From positions 1 through 64,000 of the forward strand of contig CAMXCT020003425.1 in the NCBI GenBank assembly GCA_947184155.2: 64,000 nucleotides of DNA. Direction: 5' to 3'. Below, one piece after another: positions 33,066-44,393 of this stretch. A program made the position numbers and the translations under genes. The first letter of the stretch is position 1. Every line of letters begins with the position of its first letter. The notes below the pieces were generated by a model, which did not search any database, was not told the origin of the DNA, and saw only the letters and a list, made by a program, of their open reading frames with translations. This stretch comes from Cladocopium goreaui (Eukaryota > Sar > Dinophyceae > Suessiales > Symbiodiniaceae).

Positions 33066-33181
33066 GCTCAAGAGCCTCCTTTCCATCCCTGAAAGTGGGA
33101 TCGGATCATGGGCAGAAATTCATCCATCGTAACCGCTGTTCTGTCCCATTGCGCTCAAATAAAAGTTGTTTCAACATAGGG
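33066..33181 (+). CDS. Possible exon between two family A elements
   Basis: After GGCAATGCCAG the frame opens GC (phase 1), reads SRASFPSLKVGSDHGQKFIH and RNRCSVPLRSNKSC, and stays open to the next foldback. No donor in the right phase stands out except the G|TACCC at the element edge. Low confidence. Confidence 0.25.
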
Positions 33182-33287
33182 TACCCTCTGGTAAACTAAC
33201 ATAGCTATTGAAAATGGCCATAGAAATAGTGAGTTTTTCCATTAAAAATGGTGATTTTCCATAGCTATGTTAAATTACCAGAGGGTA
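33182..33287. repeat. Family A foldback element with splice-like edges
   Basis: The element is preceded by G and followed by G, so the junctions read GTACCC...GGGTAG. A transcript could splice it out exactly as a 108-base GT-AG intron. This is inference; no spliced product is visible. Confidence 0.75.
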
Positions 33288-34090
33288 GTCGCAGAGGGTT
33301 GAGAAAATACGCTTCCCGATGATTTGGTACGGCAGCATATGGTAGCATGAATTATGTGTTTTTTTTGAGAGCCAGAACGCGATGTATTTTGGAACTATGT
33401 ATGTCAGTAATATATTTATATACACATATGTACAAACACATGTTACATTACATCGCATCACATAAGATCACGTCATCATATCACATTGAAAGGCATTGCA
33501 TCACATATCATGCATAACAAACATAACAGACAGAACATACACAACATTGCGGTTGCATGCATGTATGTCTTTCTTACATGTTGGCATTACATGTGTATCT
33601 GCACTTTTGCTGATTACATACATAATATAATATAATATAACATAACATAATACAATATATTGTAATATAATATATATATATATAATATTGTTGATCTATT
33701 GATCGAATCATCTAAATACACATACATTCATACGTTTGTGTATCTTATGCCGACCTGGATGTTCCTCGTCTATTTTTAGGGCCTAGGTTCCGCACAGGTG
33801 GATGAGTTGCCAGTGAATAGATGATATAATTCTGGGTAAATTTCATCACGACCGAACCCTGTTCTCCCGAGCCCTGGAATCATGGTTAGATTGCGGGGAA
33901 TCATCCCCAAATGGCCAAACTATTCAGGTTAGTGAAATATTATAATTTACCATGAGATATATATATATATATATACGGCAAATGCCTGGGTTTTGCCCGG
34001 ACCCGCAATGACGACGGGCGACGCATCATCATCATCATCATCATCATCATCAACATCATCAACATAACCATCATCAACATCAACATCATC

Positions 34091-34656
34091 AACATCATCA
34101 AACCCTTATTGATGATCTTCAATGAATGTAGAAGTTTAAAAGGGGTGGGAGAATTAAACCCTTATCGAAGATCTTCAATGAATGTAAAAGTGTAACGGGG
34201 GTGGGAGAATTAAACCCTTATTGAAGATCTTCAATGAATGTAGAAGTTTAACGGGGGTGGGAGAATTAAACCCTTATTGGAGATCTTCAATGAATGTAGA
34301 AGTTTAACGGGGGTGGGAGAATTAAACCCTCATTGAACATCTTCAATGAATGTAGAAGTTTAACGGGGGTGGGAGAATTAAACCCTTATTGGAGATCTTC
34401 AATGAATGTAGAAGTTTAACGGGGGTGGGAGAATTAAACCCTTATCGAAGATCTTCAATGAATGTAGAAGTTTAACGGGGGAGGGAGAATTAAACCCTTA
34501 TTGGAGACCTTCAATGAATGTAGAAGTTTAACGAGGGTGGGAGAATTAAACCCTTATTGAAGATCTTCAATGAATGTAGAAGTTTAAAAGGGGTGGGAGA
34601 ATTAAACCCTTATTGAAGATCTTCAATGAATGTAGAAGTTTAACGGGGGTGGGAGT
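34091..34656. repeat. 56-bp tandem repeat, about ten copies
   Basis: The unit contains GGGAGAATTAAACCCTTAT, GAAGATCTTCAATGAATGT and AGAAGTTTAACGGGGGT. GAAGATCTTC is a palindrome in each unit. Copies are 90 percent or more alike by eye. Confidence 0.9.
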
Positions 34657-35000
34657 TTAATATTCCCTAATACCGTTTTTGTTTTTCCCATAGGAATTTC
34701 GGGTCTTTTGACATGTTTTTAAATATAGTCCCTAGTACCTTTGTTGTTTTCCCCATAGGAATTTAAGGTTTAACGGTGGTGGGAGTTTAATATTCCCTAA
34801 TATCTTTGTTGATCTTCCTAATTGAATGTTAAGTTTCACGATTTGAGAGTTTAAAATTTCCTAGTACCTTTGTTGTTTTTCACATAGGAATTTCAAATGT
34901 TATGCCGTTTTTGTTTTTCCCATAGGAATTTCGGGTGTTTTGACCTTGTTTGTTTAATAGTCCCTAGTACCTTTGTTATTTTCCCCATAGGAATTACGGT
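34657..35000. repeat. Degenerate CCCATAGGAATTTCGGG repeats
   Basis: Five imperfect units with CCTTTGTTGTTTTCCCCATA and AGTTTAATATTCCCTAATA words. Confidence 0.6.
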
Positions 35001-35781
35001 AATTTGCAACATCATTTGTTTGTGAATGGGAAACCTCTACGCTGCAACGTCTGGGCAAAACCCAGGCGTTGCGCGTATATATATATATATCATTCTGAAG
35101 TAGATGCTTCACAGATATTCCCATTTTAATGAGTTTGTTTTGGACTTTTCCTGACTTTTCTATCATTCTATCTACTCCAGACTGACTATATATACATATG
35201 AGTCACGGTCAAAATGGTTGAAGACCACTTTAGTATTGTATTGCAGGAGTTTTTTTGTCAGAGATGTGCACGAAACACTGTAAAGCGATAGGGCCCCCCA
35301 AAAGGCGATAACCCTGGGACCATACACGACAGTCCATTAAACTTGGCGAAAACCAAGCAAATACTGTTGTACACATTCACAGAACGGGCAAAACCGATGA
35401 GGGAAATTCAACCTGTGGTGCCCTGTTTCCTGTAGCTACCATATCATCTGGCATCCAACTCGCTTGCTGTCTTTCTCTCTCTCTCTCTCACTTTGTTTCG
35501 AACGATGAAAGAAGATGCATGCAAACGAATGCAAAATGAAAGGAAGATGAAGTGTTGCCGAAGCACCTGAAACCGACAAAACAACTCCTCGATCCATTTC
35601 CGAGCCTGTTTAGCAATGTATTTTGGCTTCATGTTGGATCTCGAATATGCTGATTTCGACAAAACCCTGGAAAACGATAGGCCCCCCCCAAAAGCGATAA
35701 CCATAACAATAGCAACTATACTCAGATGTAAAGGATTTTGACGGGAGCTCATATGTATATATATATAGACGCATCTTCCAG

Positions 35782-35961
35782 GTCTTCAACTGGTGCTGGA
35801 CTACCTCTCGGCCCCTGAAGCCTTCGGTTGTGCTTCCGTCTGCAGCAGCTTTGCCAAGACGCTGCAGCTGAGCGACGCCCGCTTGTGGCTGCGGCGGCTG
35901 CGGCCGAAGACGTGGAAAAGCGAAGGGATTGACGAGTTGAGTCAGGAGGGCACTGAAAGGG
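35782..35961 (+). CDS. F-box-like exon
   Basis: The acceptor is CATCTTCCAG; the exon opens GT (phase 1) and ends on G before GTTAGT (phase 1). It encodes 60 residues including VLDYLSAPEAFGCASVCSSF and SDARLWLRRLRP. The pattern (hydrophobic VL.YL, then A/S-Val-Cys, then an aromatic, then Asp-x-Leu-Trp) fits an F-box, the roughly 45-residue domain that docks on Skp1 in SCF ubiquitin ligases. The usual Leu-Pro at the start is replaced by LQ. GC-rich and well bounded. F-boxes often sit near an N-terminus, so this may start a separate gene; alternatively it is another module of the long gene. Confidence 0.7.
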
Positions 35962-36529
35962 GTTAGTACTGGGATAAGGCATGTATACCCTCTGGTAAAC
36001 TAGTAAACTAACATAACTATGGCAAATCACCATTTCATATGGGTAAATCAACTATAAACGGGCAATTTTCAATAGTTATGGAATGGAATACCCTCCAGTA
36101 ATTTAATGTGAAGCATGGGATTCATAAGAAGCATAGGATTCATAGGAATATTAACGAAAAATAACAATTTTCAATAGCTATGTTTAATTTCCAAAGGGTA
36201 AGGCATGTATATTGCATTTGTAATGATTGTGAATGTTTTATGGATGGATAATGCTTGTATAATGCATGTATAATGCATGTATCATGGATTACTAACTAGC
36301 CAACTAGCTAACTATCTCCATTGCCAATCTAAGTAGCCATTTTGTTTTTGGGCATGGTATCGAGGAGTGGTCATGATGTAGGGATATGTTTCTTCTGCCC
36401 ACCTATAGGAAGGGGAAATTTGGGTATGCCGTGTAGGGATCATCAAATGCATAGAATGGCTGGTCGGTGGTTTGGAGCATGTTTTTCCAATTACAGTTAA
36501 TAACCCAATGTTATAACCAATTATAGTTA

Positions 36530-36646
36530 CTGGTTGGTGGTTTGGAACATGACTTTTATGACTTTCCATTCAGTTGGGAATGTCATGATCCCAACTGACT
36601 TTCACTCCATCATTTTTCAGAGGGGTAGGGCTCAACCACCAACCAG
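36530..36646. repeat. Family B foldback element
   Basis: Starts CTGGTTGGTGGTTTGG and ends ACCACCAACCAG; a fragment of another copy lies just upstream at 36460. Confidence 0.75.
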
Positions 36647-37135
36647 TGAAATAACCAATATTCAACCATCAAACGCATAGAATGGTTAAACACTGTGTAA
36701 AAAAGAGATTGGTATTCCACTGCTAAATGCTATAATACTATAGTCTTTTGGGGATAATAAACATGTCTAAACTCTAAACCAACATGGATATTTACTGGGT
36801 GAACATGGTTGGGTAGGTGAGTACTAGTTTGGTTTCCCAACGGCTATCTAAGGTCGATCATGGCAGACCCTACTTATTACATTTCGCTACTATTTGGTCA
36901 TTGAACATGGTTTGCTGGGAAATCCTCTACAAATGGAGGTTTGTAGCTGGGAAAATCATCATGTTTGATAGCCGGAGGGTAGCGGATTTTCCACTTTGCG
37001 GACCCACATCGGGAAATTGGATATTAAGGAGATGGGATTAGAATGGATTAGATATCCAGCAAAACAATCAACAGCCGTAAACACTCCTTACAAAACCCCC
37101 CTCCCATTTTTTGCGCTGCTCCAGTTTGGTCACAG

Positions 37136-37243
37136 GAGTTTTGCCGCCGTTTGTTGCGCGATTGGCACCTCTGCTTGAAGCATTCAGCGTGCCAAGTAGC
37201 GTCACTTGGCTCCAATTTTTTTGGTCATTTCGCAGTGGCTTAG
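37136..37243 (+). CDS. Candidate exon, hydrophobic, unknown product
   Basis: After TTTGGTCACAG the frame opens GA (phase 1), reads VLPPFVARLAPLLEAFSVPS then SVTWLQFFWSFRSGL, and ends on G before GTGAGG, a strong donor (phase 1). The sequence is rich in Leu, Phe and Val, like an alpha-helical repeat. It follows the F-box exon in the same phase. Confidence 0.5.
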   Translation, partial: EFCRRLLRDWHLCLKHSACQVASLGSNFFGHFAVA

Positions 37244-37378
37244 GTGAGGCCAGTTATACAAGTCATCGCCACAGAAAGTTGACGAGATATGTTTCAATGT
37301 GGCCAAAGAGTGACAGTTTTGGGAGTTTCTTGACATGATCAAATTGATCAAACGTCAAACGTCAGATTTGTCTACCAT

Positions 37379-37482
37379 CTGGTTGGTGGTTTGGAACATG
37401 TTTTATTTTCCATAATATATGGTATATAATCCTTCCCATTGACTTTCATATTTTTCAAGATGGTTATTGCACCACCAACCAG
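37379..37482. repeat. Family B foldback element, short-interior variant
   Basis: Starts CTGGTTGGTGGTTTGG and ends ACCACCAACCAG. Confidence 0.75.
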
Positions 37483-38243
37483 AGAACATACTGCAACCGA
37501 TGGATTTGGATGGACCACACGATGTTGTTGTTTTCCCCAAAAAGAACACCGAGAAACAGATGGGGTTGGTTCTCTCTGATGGGTATGGTTCACTCAGCTA
37601 TGCATGTTCACCACCATAGGAAAATTGTATAGCAAAGTTTCAGGCGCTAAGCAAACTTTGTCAAATGACCACGCAAACTGTAGGGTGTATGGTGGATACA
37701 CCTTTAGTTCGAAGGGGATACAAACAACTTATATCCAACAACGGGGGGCCTTCATAGTTGTAATTCACAGTCTGAGTTGAGTAGCCATTATTTGGTTGAT
37801 TTGTTGATTTGGGTTTAGTTTTCATTAGTTTTCTATAAGACTTAACTGACTTAACCTAGGTTTTTGTTGAGGCTAAAAGTGGTTTCATGAGTGAAGAAAT
37901 TTACCGGTTTTTCACTGAGATGTAGAACGTATGAAGAGTCTCAGGTGAGGGCCAGCTTTCATGCAAAAACAAAAATGACAAAATCAACAGCGAATATTGG
38001 AAAATTGCAATTAAATGTCTGGGTAAATTTCATCACGACGTCACTGTTCACCCGAACCCTGGAATCATGGTTCATAGGGAAATCATCCGCAAATGGCCGA
38101 ACTCTTCGGGTTAGTGAAATATTACAATCTACCCAGAAATTTAGATTTAATATCTAGTTTCATCTATGTTTTAATGTTTCAATATGTTTCAATATGTTTC
38201 AATGTTAGATAGTTGATCCATGTTGATCCTTTCGGAGCCTGAG

Positions 38244-38309
38244 AATCAACTGCAATGCTGAACCGTACCCGTCTCGAAGTATCTGTTGCCTCAGACGGAA
38301 ATGCCCCAG
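38244..38309 (+). CDS. Candidate exon, unknown product
   Basis: After TCGGAGCCTGAG the frame opens AA (phase 1), reads STAMLNRTRLEVSVASDGNA and ends on G before GTGATC. The frame continues as DLERLSLCRDSHGLGLDID to a stop, so it may be longer. The reverse strand is also open here. Confidence 0.35.
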
Positions 38310-38599
38310 GTGATCTCGAGAGGCTGAGCTTGTGCCGAGATTCCCACGGACTTGGGCTTGACATTGACTATGGATGACATGTCTGCGACTCCGAACAGCT
38401 GAGTCCCCATGGTCCTCCACGAGGTCTATTGCGATATTGTGCGGATTTTGATGGTTGGGCGGTTGATCTTCTTTTCACGGCCTTTCCACAGCCTACGGCT
38501 GTTTCAAGATGAGCTTGACAGCATGGCTGCCGCACTTGTTGCCGCAGCCATTCTGATTCAGCCGAGGATCAGGAAACCAGACCCGCGAAGACAGCAATG

Positions 38600-38715
38600 G
38601 TTCAAAATGAAAAATAGGGAAATAATTGGGAATAAATAGGGAATTAATAGGGAAATAATTGGGAAACAATAGGGACATGATAGGGAAACAATAAGGAAAT
38701 AATGGGGAGAGAAAA
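38600..38715. repeat. AATAGGGAAATAATTGGG short tandem repeat
   Basis: About ten imperfect units; a purine-rich tail follows to 38760. Confidence 0.8.
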
Positions 38716-39013
38716 AGGAAGAGGCGCGAGGAAAACCAAACTCTCGAAGATCGGAAAAACATCCCTCTGGGCCCTCCATCGATGGGCCCACCTCTATCCG
38801 AGGTGGGCCCATTTGTATTAAAGAGTGGCCCCCCCCCCCAAGATAATTCAATAGATTCAATAGTGCATCCTTGTGGTGAGTTATTTAATGATGATTAAAA
38901 AAAAACAACGCATCATTAGACATGGTGTGTTTTGATCGTAGATACAAATGGTGCTGAATAAAACTTGGTTGATGGTTGATTATCGAAGATGGTTTGTAGC
39001 TCTAATCCCAGAA

Positions 39014-39126
39014 TACCCTCTGGTAATTTAACAGTTTGCTATTGAAAATGACCCAGTCGAAATAGTGGTTTTTCCCATTAAAAACTGTGATGTTCCATGG
39101 TTATGTAAACGTTTACCAGAGTTTGT
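39014..39126. repeat. Family A foldback element joined to half of a family D element
   Basis: TACCCTCTGGTAATTTAAC to TTTACCAGAGTTTGTA. It runs straight into GGGTTATAACCCCGATTATA of family D, so one element has cut into another. Confidence 0.65.
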
Positions 39127-39677
39127 AAATGGGTTATAACCCCGATTATAAGTGGATTAACCCTACTTATCCCATGTAAATCACTGGGGTTATAACCCAC
39201 AAAAACGATTCATGGGTAGTTCGCCACCAATCCCAGATTATGAGTGATGGCGACTGTAGCTGACCTTTCTCAAAATCATCGGAGTCAGACATTCAGATTC
39301 CAGGATCCTCGGTGCCTTTAACTGATGCTGTGCTTATTCGTCCCCGATGCCTGGATCTCCAAATATCACCAGTGGTACATGGGTCGCATTAAGTGGTACA
39401 TGGATGGTGATTCTCCAGGCTAGTGGTTCTATACTTCTATCTTAATATATCGCATAATTATGATATTATAATATTATTTGTTTCCTATGAAAAATCTACC
39501 CATTCAACCAGTTTAGGACCCTAGGAACAGTATATGATTAGGGGATATTTTTTCAGGTGTTTACATGTGTATCTCCCCATTCCCAAAAAAAAATATGTTT
39601 ACATGTGTTGGGATTTTCCAGGGTAGTATCCCCTAGTTAAATCCCAAGGTTTCACCAGTGAAACACTAACCATCAAC

Positions 39678-39812
39678 TACAATGTGAGGCCATGTGAGGC
39701 CCCCAAGATAGCTAAGTTGGTTTATAACTCCAATAACTATGGTTTATGGTATTTATAACTATAGTTCCTAGGGCTTATAAACCAACTTATATCTTGGGGG
39801 CCTCACATTGTA
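39678..39812. repeat. Family E foldback element
   Basis: Arms TACAATGTGAGGCCATGTGA and GGGGGCCTCACATTGTA, plus TAGCTAAGTTGGTTTATAAC against its complement. A close copy is at 49567-49691. Confidence 0.8.
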
Positions 39813-39813
39813 G

Positions 39814-39936
39814 GGGATTTCTCTCGGACCCGCCGAGAGCCGAGAGCCGAGGTACGTCCTGTACGATCAGCACCTCTTCTTCGTGGAGCCCAACACGAGC
39901 ATGGCTCCCGCGCCACAAGGATCAGATCCATTTCCG
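39814..39936 (+). CDS. Candidate exon, unknown product
   Basis: The acceptor CATTGTAG is formed by the last TA of the family E element plus a G. The frame (phase 0) reads GISLGPAESREPRYVLYDQH then LFFVEPNTSMAPAPQGSDPF and ends before GTCGCC in phase 0. The block is strongly GC-rich, and RYVLYDQHLFFVEP looks like folded protein rather than low complexity. Confidence 0.4.
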
Positions 39937-40388
39937 GTCGCCAGGCGAAGGCAGAAAAAACGAGGAACGAACATCTTAAGACGTCAAGGTTTTTTAGCCT
40001 AGGAAAAACCGGCTCAGAGACCCATAGGAAAAATGGTGATTTAACTTATTTAACCAAGAAACATGGTAATACCATGGCATACATAATATATATAGATATA
40101 ATTATAATACATATATATATAATGGGGATATATCTGGATAAATTAATGAATTCTAGCGGTCTCACCTCCGCACTGGCTTACTGGTTTTTCACGGGAAAAG
40201 GGGGAATCATCCCCAAATTGCCGAACTTTTCAAGTTAGTGAAATATAACCCATAGGATCCATGTATGGTATATATATGCTAACATTTGGGGTATATTGAT
40301 GGTAAATGTTACCATACATAACATACATGGATCCTATGGGTTATAATTGATACAGATGGGTTGACCAGAAGCCAGAAATGATCAACAA

Positions 40389-40514
40389 TACTCTCTGGTA
40401 ATGACTAACAGTTTGCGAACTTGACAATTGCCAATTTATAATATTGTTGATTTTCCCATTCAAAGTGGTGATCAATTCCAGTTCGCAAACTGTAAACGTT
40501 TACCAGGCCGGGTA
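40389..40514. repeat. Family A foldback element, degenerate
   Basis: TACTCTCTGGTAATGAC to TTTACCAGGCCGGGTA. Confidence 0.6.
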
Positions 40515-41099
40515 GGGATTTGACAACAGGTGGGTGCTATCCAACATGTCTTCTTTTACCCCATGATGATCAAAATTTCGGCATGGCAATGGGATAGGTA
40601 GAAATCACCAGAGTGGATGATGACATCTGGGTATGTGTGAAAATGGTGGATTATATAATCCAAAAAGTATTTAAATTGTAATTTAACCAAGAAAAATGGT
40701 ATATAATCCAAAAATAGCTTGACTGCATGGCAATTTTAATTAATGGCTGCTTAGAGTCGTAACACATTAGACTTAAGCACATTGGTTGACTTTGCCAGAA
40801 ATGACTTGTGTTGACATGTAAACCATCCATGGTTAAGAGCTATTTTTAGTTTTGGGCCATTCCAAGATTCCAAGGTGTGTGTAAGGTTTGTGATGATAAA
40901 ATAGGGCGTTTCTGAACATCAGGTTACCCCTTAAATGGATGGTTTTTTCAATTGACAATCCTATTGAATTGGATGATGGGGGTACTCCCATTTATAGAAA
41001 CCACCGAAATCATGAAGCATCAACCATTGGATGTCCACGAAGAACCATGGGTTTTGGTTGCGGGGACCGACCAGTGAATGGTGCATTTACTGGCTTATT

Positions 41100-41216
41100 T
41101 TAGCCTCTGGTAAGCGTTTACATAACTATCGAAAGATCCACCATTTTTCGTGGGAAATTCCACTTTCGACTGGGCCATTTTCCAGTTCGCAAACTGTAAA
41201 CGTTTACCAGAGGGTA
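41100..41216. repeat. Family A foldback element with AG at its right edge
   Basis: TAGCCTCTGGTAAGCG to TTTACCAGAGGGTA. The next base is G, giving an AG that can serve as acceptor for the following frame. Confidence 0.7.
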
Positions 41217-41217
41217 G

Positions 41218-41381
41218 TTGAAGATGCTGGGACAATGGATTATGGAAGCATCACCTCTCCGTGAGCTTGGAAACTGCAGTGAGATGTCTCCTGGGTCGGC
41301 GTGGTATCGCCTGGAAAATGAGATGCCGATAGCCCCTGAGCGAAGTTGGAATAACTCCAGTAACAAGGCTTTATTTATGAG
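41218..41381 (+). CDS. Candidate exon starting at a foldback edge
   Basis: Starting immediately after GGGTAG the frame reads LKMLGQWIMEASPLRELGNC, SEMSPGSAWYRLENEMPIAP and on to NSSNKALFM, ending at ATGAG before GTAGGT, a strong donor (phase 2). The frame is open for 54 codons. The product is not recognised. Confidence 0.4.
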
Positions 41382-41449
41382 GTAGGTATCTATATAGTTA
41401 AAAATGACAAGATGCAAGGTACCAGGTAAACTAAAATTGTATAAATGTA

Positions 41450-41612
41450 CAGGATGGGCCCCCCCAGTTATAAGTTGGTTTATAAACCACTATAACCCCC
41501 ATTAACTAGTTCGTTATATCTACCATAAACATCCATAAACCATAGTTAATTCAGCCACTTTTATTTCAGGCAACTGAACGCGAGCTCGACTGGGGGCCCC
41601 ATCCTGTAGGTA
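41450..41612. repeat. Family E-like foldback element
   Basis: Left arm ACAGGATGGGCCCCCCCAGT and right arm GGGGGCCCCATCCTGTA. The interior has GTTATAAGTTGGTTTATAAA. Confidence 0.65.
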
Positions 41613-41689
41613 TATATTTAATTATATTATACAGTTACTCTGGTTTTATAAACCAACAAATATAGCTTATTGAATTTCACAACGGTGGA

Positions 41690-42372
41690 CGGAAGGGAAA
41701 CCGTGAGAAATAGCTTGGGGAGAGCTCCGGTGGGAAGGAGCGATACGGGAGTGACGACAGGGTGGACGGAAAGGGAAATTGTGGGAAATAGCTCTGGGAG
41801 AGCTCCGGTGGGAAGGAGCGATACGGGAATGACGACAGGGTGGACGGAAGGGAAACCGTGGGAAATAGCTTGGGAAGAGCTCCGGTGGGAAGGAGCGATG
41901 CGGGAATGACGACAGGGTGGATGGAAGGGACGCTGTGGGAAATAGGTGGGGGAGTTCGGCAGGAAGGAGCGATATGGGAATGACGACAGGGAAACCGTGG
42001 GAAATAGCTTGGGGAGAGCTCCGGTGGGAAGGAGCGATACGGGAATGACGACAGGGTGGACGGAAGAGAAACCGTGGGAAATAGCTTGGGGACAGGAATG
42101 ACGACAGGGTGGACGGAAGGGAAACCGTGGGAAATAGCTTGGGGAGAGCTCCGGTGGGAAGGAGCGATACGGGAATGACGACAGGGTGGACGGAAGGGAA
42201 ACCGTGGGAAATAGCTTGGGAAGAGCTCCGGTGGGAAGGAGCGATGCGGGAATGACGACAGGGTGGATGGAGGTGGGGGAGTTCGGCAGGAAGGAGCGAT
42301 ATGGGAATGACGACAGGGAAACCGTGGGAAATAGCTTGGGGAGAGCTCCGGTGGGAAGGAGCGATACGGGGC
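41690..42372. repeat. GC-rich minisatellite, about 80 bp units with deletions
   Basis: Units contain GACGACAGGGTGGACGGAAG, GGAAACCGTGGGAAATAGCT and GAGAGCTCCGGTGGGAAGGA. Unit lengths vary by loss of segments. Long reverse-strand frames rich in Ser-Phe-Pro come from the repeat and are unlikely to be genes. Confidence 0.85.
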
Positions 42373-42385
42373 GATTGCTGGAAGC

Positions 42386-42861
42386 GGTGACTTCGGGATG
42401 CGAAGGGACCCCGAAAAGCTTTCTGCAAACTGCTGCAGGGTCCACGTGTTTCATTACACGCCCTTCGAGGTTTGCTTGGAGAAGGTGGATTGTCCACACT
42501 GCCTCACCGATTTCCTGGCCATCAACACCTGCATGGGCAGGTCAAAAGTTCTGCGGGGAGCTGCCAACGGAAGAGGCCAAAAGGCACATCGATCCCCCAG
42601 TGCCCCAAGACCTTCAGGTTCTCACTGTGGCGGACGGTGCCCCAACACTTGAGCCAAGACTTCCGGAAGAAGTGGCTTCAAGATGTGGCATACGGACCTG
42701 AATGGGCCGCTGAAATGAAGAAATTCGATGAGCTGCTGGCAACCCATGGGATCAAGACGGCTGCTGCCCCCAGCACAGAAGAGTCTGGCGGTCAGGCCAA
42801 TGCCAACGAGGACTCCGAGCTTCCGGCCGCGTTCAAAATCCCAGGAGCTCGTGAAATTTAA
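42386..42861 (+). pseudogene. Frame-broken gene fragment or retrocopy, unknown family
   Basis: Three consecutive frames each look coding. The first reads RRDPEKLSANCCRVHVFHYT and VCLEKVDCPHCLTDFLAIN. Near 42540 the better frame shifts by one and reads QKFCGELPTEEAKRHIDPPV. Near 42615 it shifts again to QHLSQDFRKKWLQDVAYGPE and EMKKFDELLATHGIKTAAA, ending at TAA. Two one-base shifts in a GC-rich intronless block suggest a decayed retrocopy, sequencing indels, or unrecognised splicing. It abuts the minisatellite. Confidence 0.45.
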
Positions 42862-43105
42862 TAGGATAGCTGGGGCACCCTGTAATAAAGATCAAACCGC
42901 AGACGAATCTCCCAACGATTTCCGAGGATGCTGGATGTGTTTTTCCACCATACGACTATCTAAAATCATGATCCCCATATATTGATGCTGGAAAGGCTTA
43001 TTATCTGGGCATTATTATCTGGAAACAACTATTAGAAGGGGATTCACTAAAACATAATGGGATATAACATGATATAACTATTAGATACTTATCGAACATT
43101 AATAT

Positions 43106-43222
43106 CTGGTTGGTGGTTTGGAACATGACTGGATTATGACTTTCCATTCAGTTGGGAATGGAAAATCATCCCAACTGACGAACTCCATCATTTTTCAGAG
43201 GGGTAGGTATACCACCAACCAG
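43106..43222. repeat. Family B foldback element
   Basis: Starts CTGGTTGGTGGTTTGG and ends ACCACCAACCAG. Confidence 0.75.
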
Positions 43223-43506
43223 TTATGTGTCTTTGTTTTTCATGCTCCCCCCATTTGAAAAAACATAGCCAGATACGAAAAACCAACCATTGATAAGACC
43301 CAAGTTTGATGATATCAAATTGATTTACAACTTTACAATTCTCTACAACCACGTATCAAACCATGATAAAACCCAACTTTGATGATTAAATGGATGAAAT
43401 CCCCTTGTGTGCCGTTGGTGGGCGCTGCGTGCAGTGAGGTCAGTGTGGATGCAAAGACCTACAAGTGTTCGATCGAGGAGTCCCTCAGCTTATAGATTTG
43501 TCTGGG

Positions 43507-43622
43507 TACCATCTGGTTATAGCTGACAGAGCCATGGAAAATCCCTTATAAATGGAGGTTTAATGGGAAAATCATCTATAAATTGGCCATGTTCAATAGC
43601 TATGTTAGTTTACCAGAGGGTA
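43507..43622. repeat. Family A foldback element
   Basis: TACCATCTGGTTATAGC to TTACCAGAGGGTA, directly followed by a family F repeat to about 43735. Confidence 0.7.
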
Positions 43623-44311
43623 AGTTATAGTGACCTCACTGTGACTCTATTGGAGTCATGGTTAGGATTCAGGGAATTATCCCAATATGCGGGCAACTAC
43701 AGCCTGGCCTTATTTCAGCTTAGTGAATTGTTCAAAAAATTGCCCAGATTTATATCACCCTAACGAAAACAGTTTTTTTTTGCCAATGAGAAATCCAACC
43801 ACCATGATTGGGAAACACAACGGAAAACACAAAAACAGGGGAAGTTGTTTCTTCACTTTTCGGGGGACCTAGCTGGACCTTCAAAGTAACTATTGAACAA
43901 TCCTGAATTGTTTCCCCCAAAAATACCGCTATTGAACTATTTTTTATATCCCTTGTTGAAGGTACCAAAAATTAAGAATACATTCAGGCATGAAACAAAT
44001 TTTCGTTTGGGGGGGAAATTAAAAATGACGGGAAAGGGAGTAGTGGTATGACTATCTGGGTGTCCAGCAATAGAGTATTGTGTACAATTTTAGTTCGGAC
44101 ACTGGTGACAGCGGTGATAAACCACTGGAATTTGGGGGGTACCATTTTTTGCATGTATCCATTGCGTATGTCTCCAAACTAGATATCTAGGTATAAAAAG
44201 CAAAGATTTATTGAACATCTTGAACAACAATTGGATACAAGGCATCCAATTTTGTTGATTAAAGTGGTTTGTCGATGCTCCAGTGAAGTGTCTGTTGGTT
44301 TTTTATTTCAG

Positions 44312-44393
44312 CCCATGGAACTATAGTTCGATGTATCGCTGTGAGGCTCCTGGAACTTTGAAGGCTGTGTCTTTTTTGTGGCACACGCCCGCG
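44312..44393 (+). CDS. Candidate exon, unknown product
   Basis: A strong acceptor (GGTTTTTTATTTCAG) opens a frame in phase 2 reading PWNYSSMYRCEAPGTLKAVS and FLWHTPA, ending before GTGGAC (phase 0). The frame reaches a stop soon after, so it might instead be a last exon. Confidence 0.35.

Larger units (their letters stand above)
33984..35067. mobile_element. Inverted-repeat-bounded unit enclosing a minisatellite
   Basis: GCCTGGGTTTTGCCC (33984-33998) and GGGCAAAACCCAGGC (35053-35067) are perfect 15-base inverted repeats. The unit is flanked by ATATATAT on both sides. Inside are ATC repeats, a 56-bp tandem array and degenerate CCCATAGGAATTTCGGG units. No transposase frame is present. Confidence 0.6.

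Noticed and set aside
34091..34656. CRISPR-like regular repeats
   Set aside because: The 56-bp units are contiguous, without unique spacers, and the setting is eukaryotic. It is a minisatellite.
36333..36344. GTAGCCATTTTG, matching the middle of the dinoflagellate spliced leader
   Set aside because: Only 12 bases match and the following bases differ (TTTTT instead of GCTCAAG). Too short to call a relic.
41627..42499. Reverse-strand frames of 276-290 codons
   Set aside because: They are made of the GC-rich minisatellite (Ser-Phe-Pro repeats in several frames at once), and the array has irregular deletions. There is no sign of a real protein.
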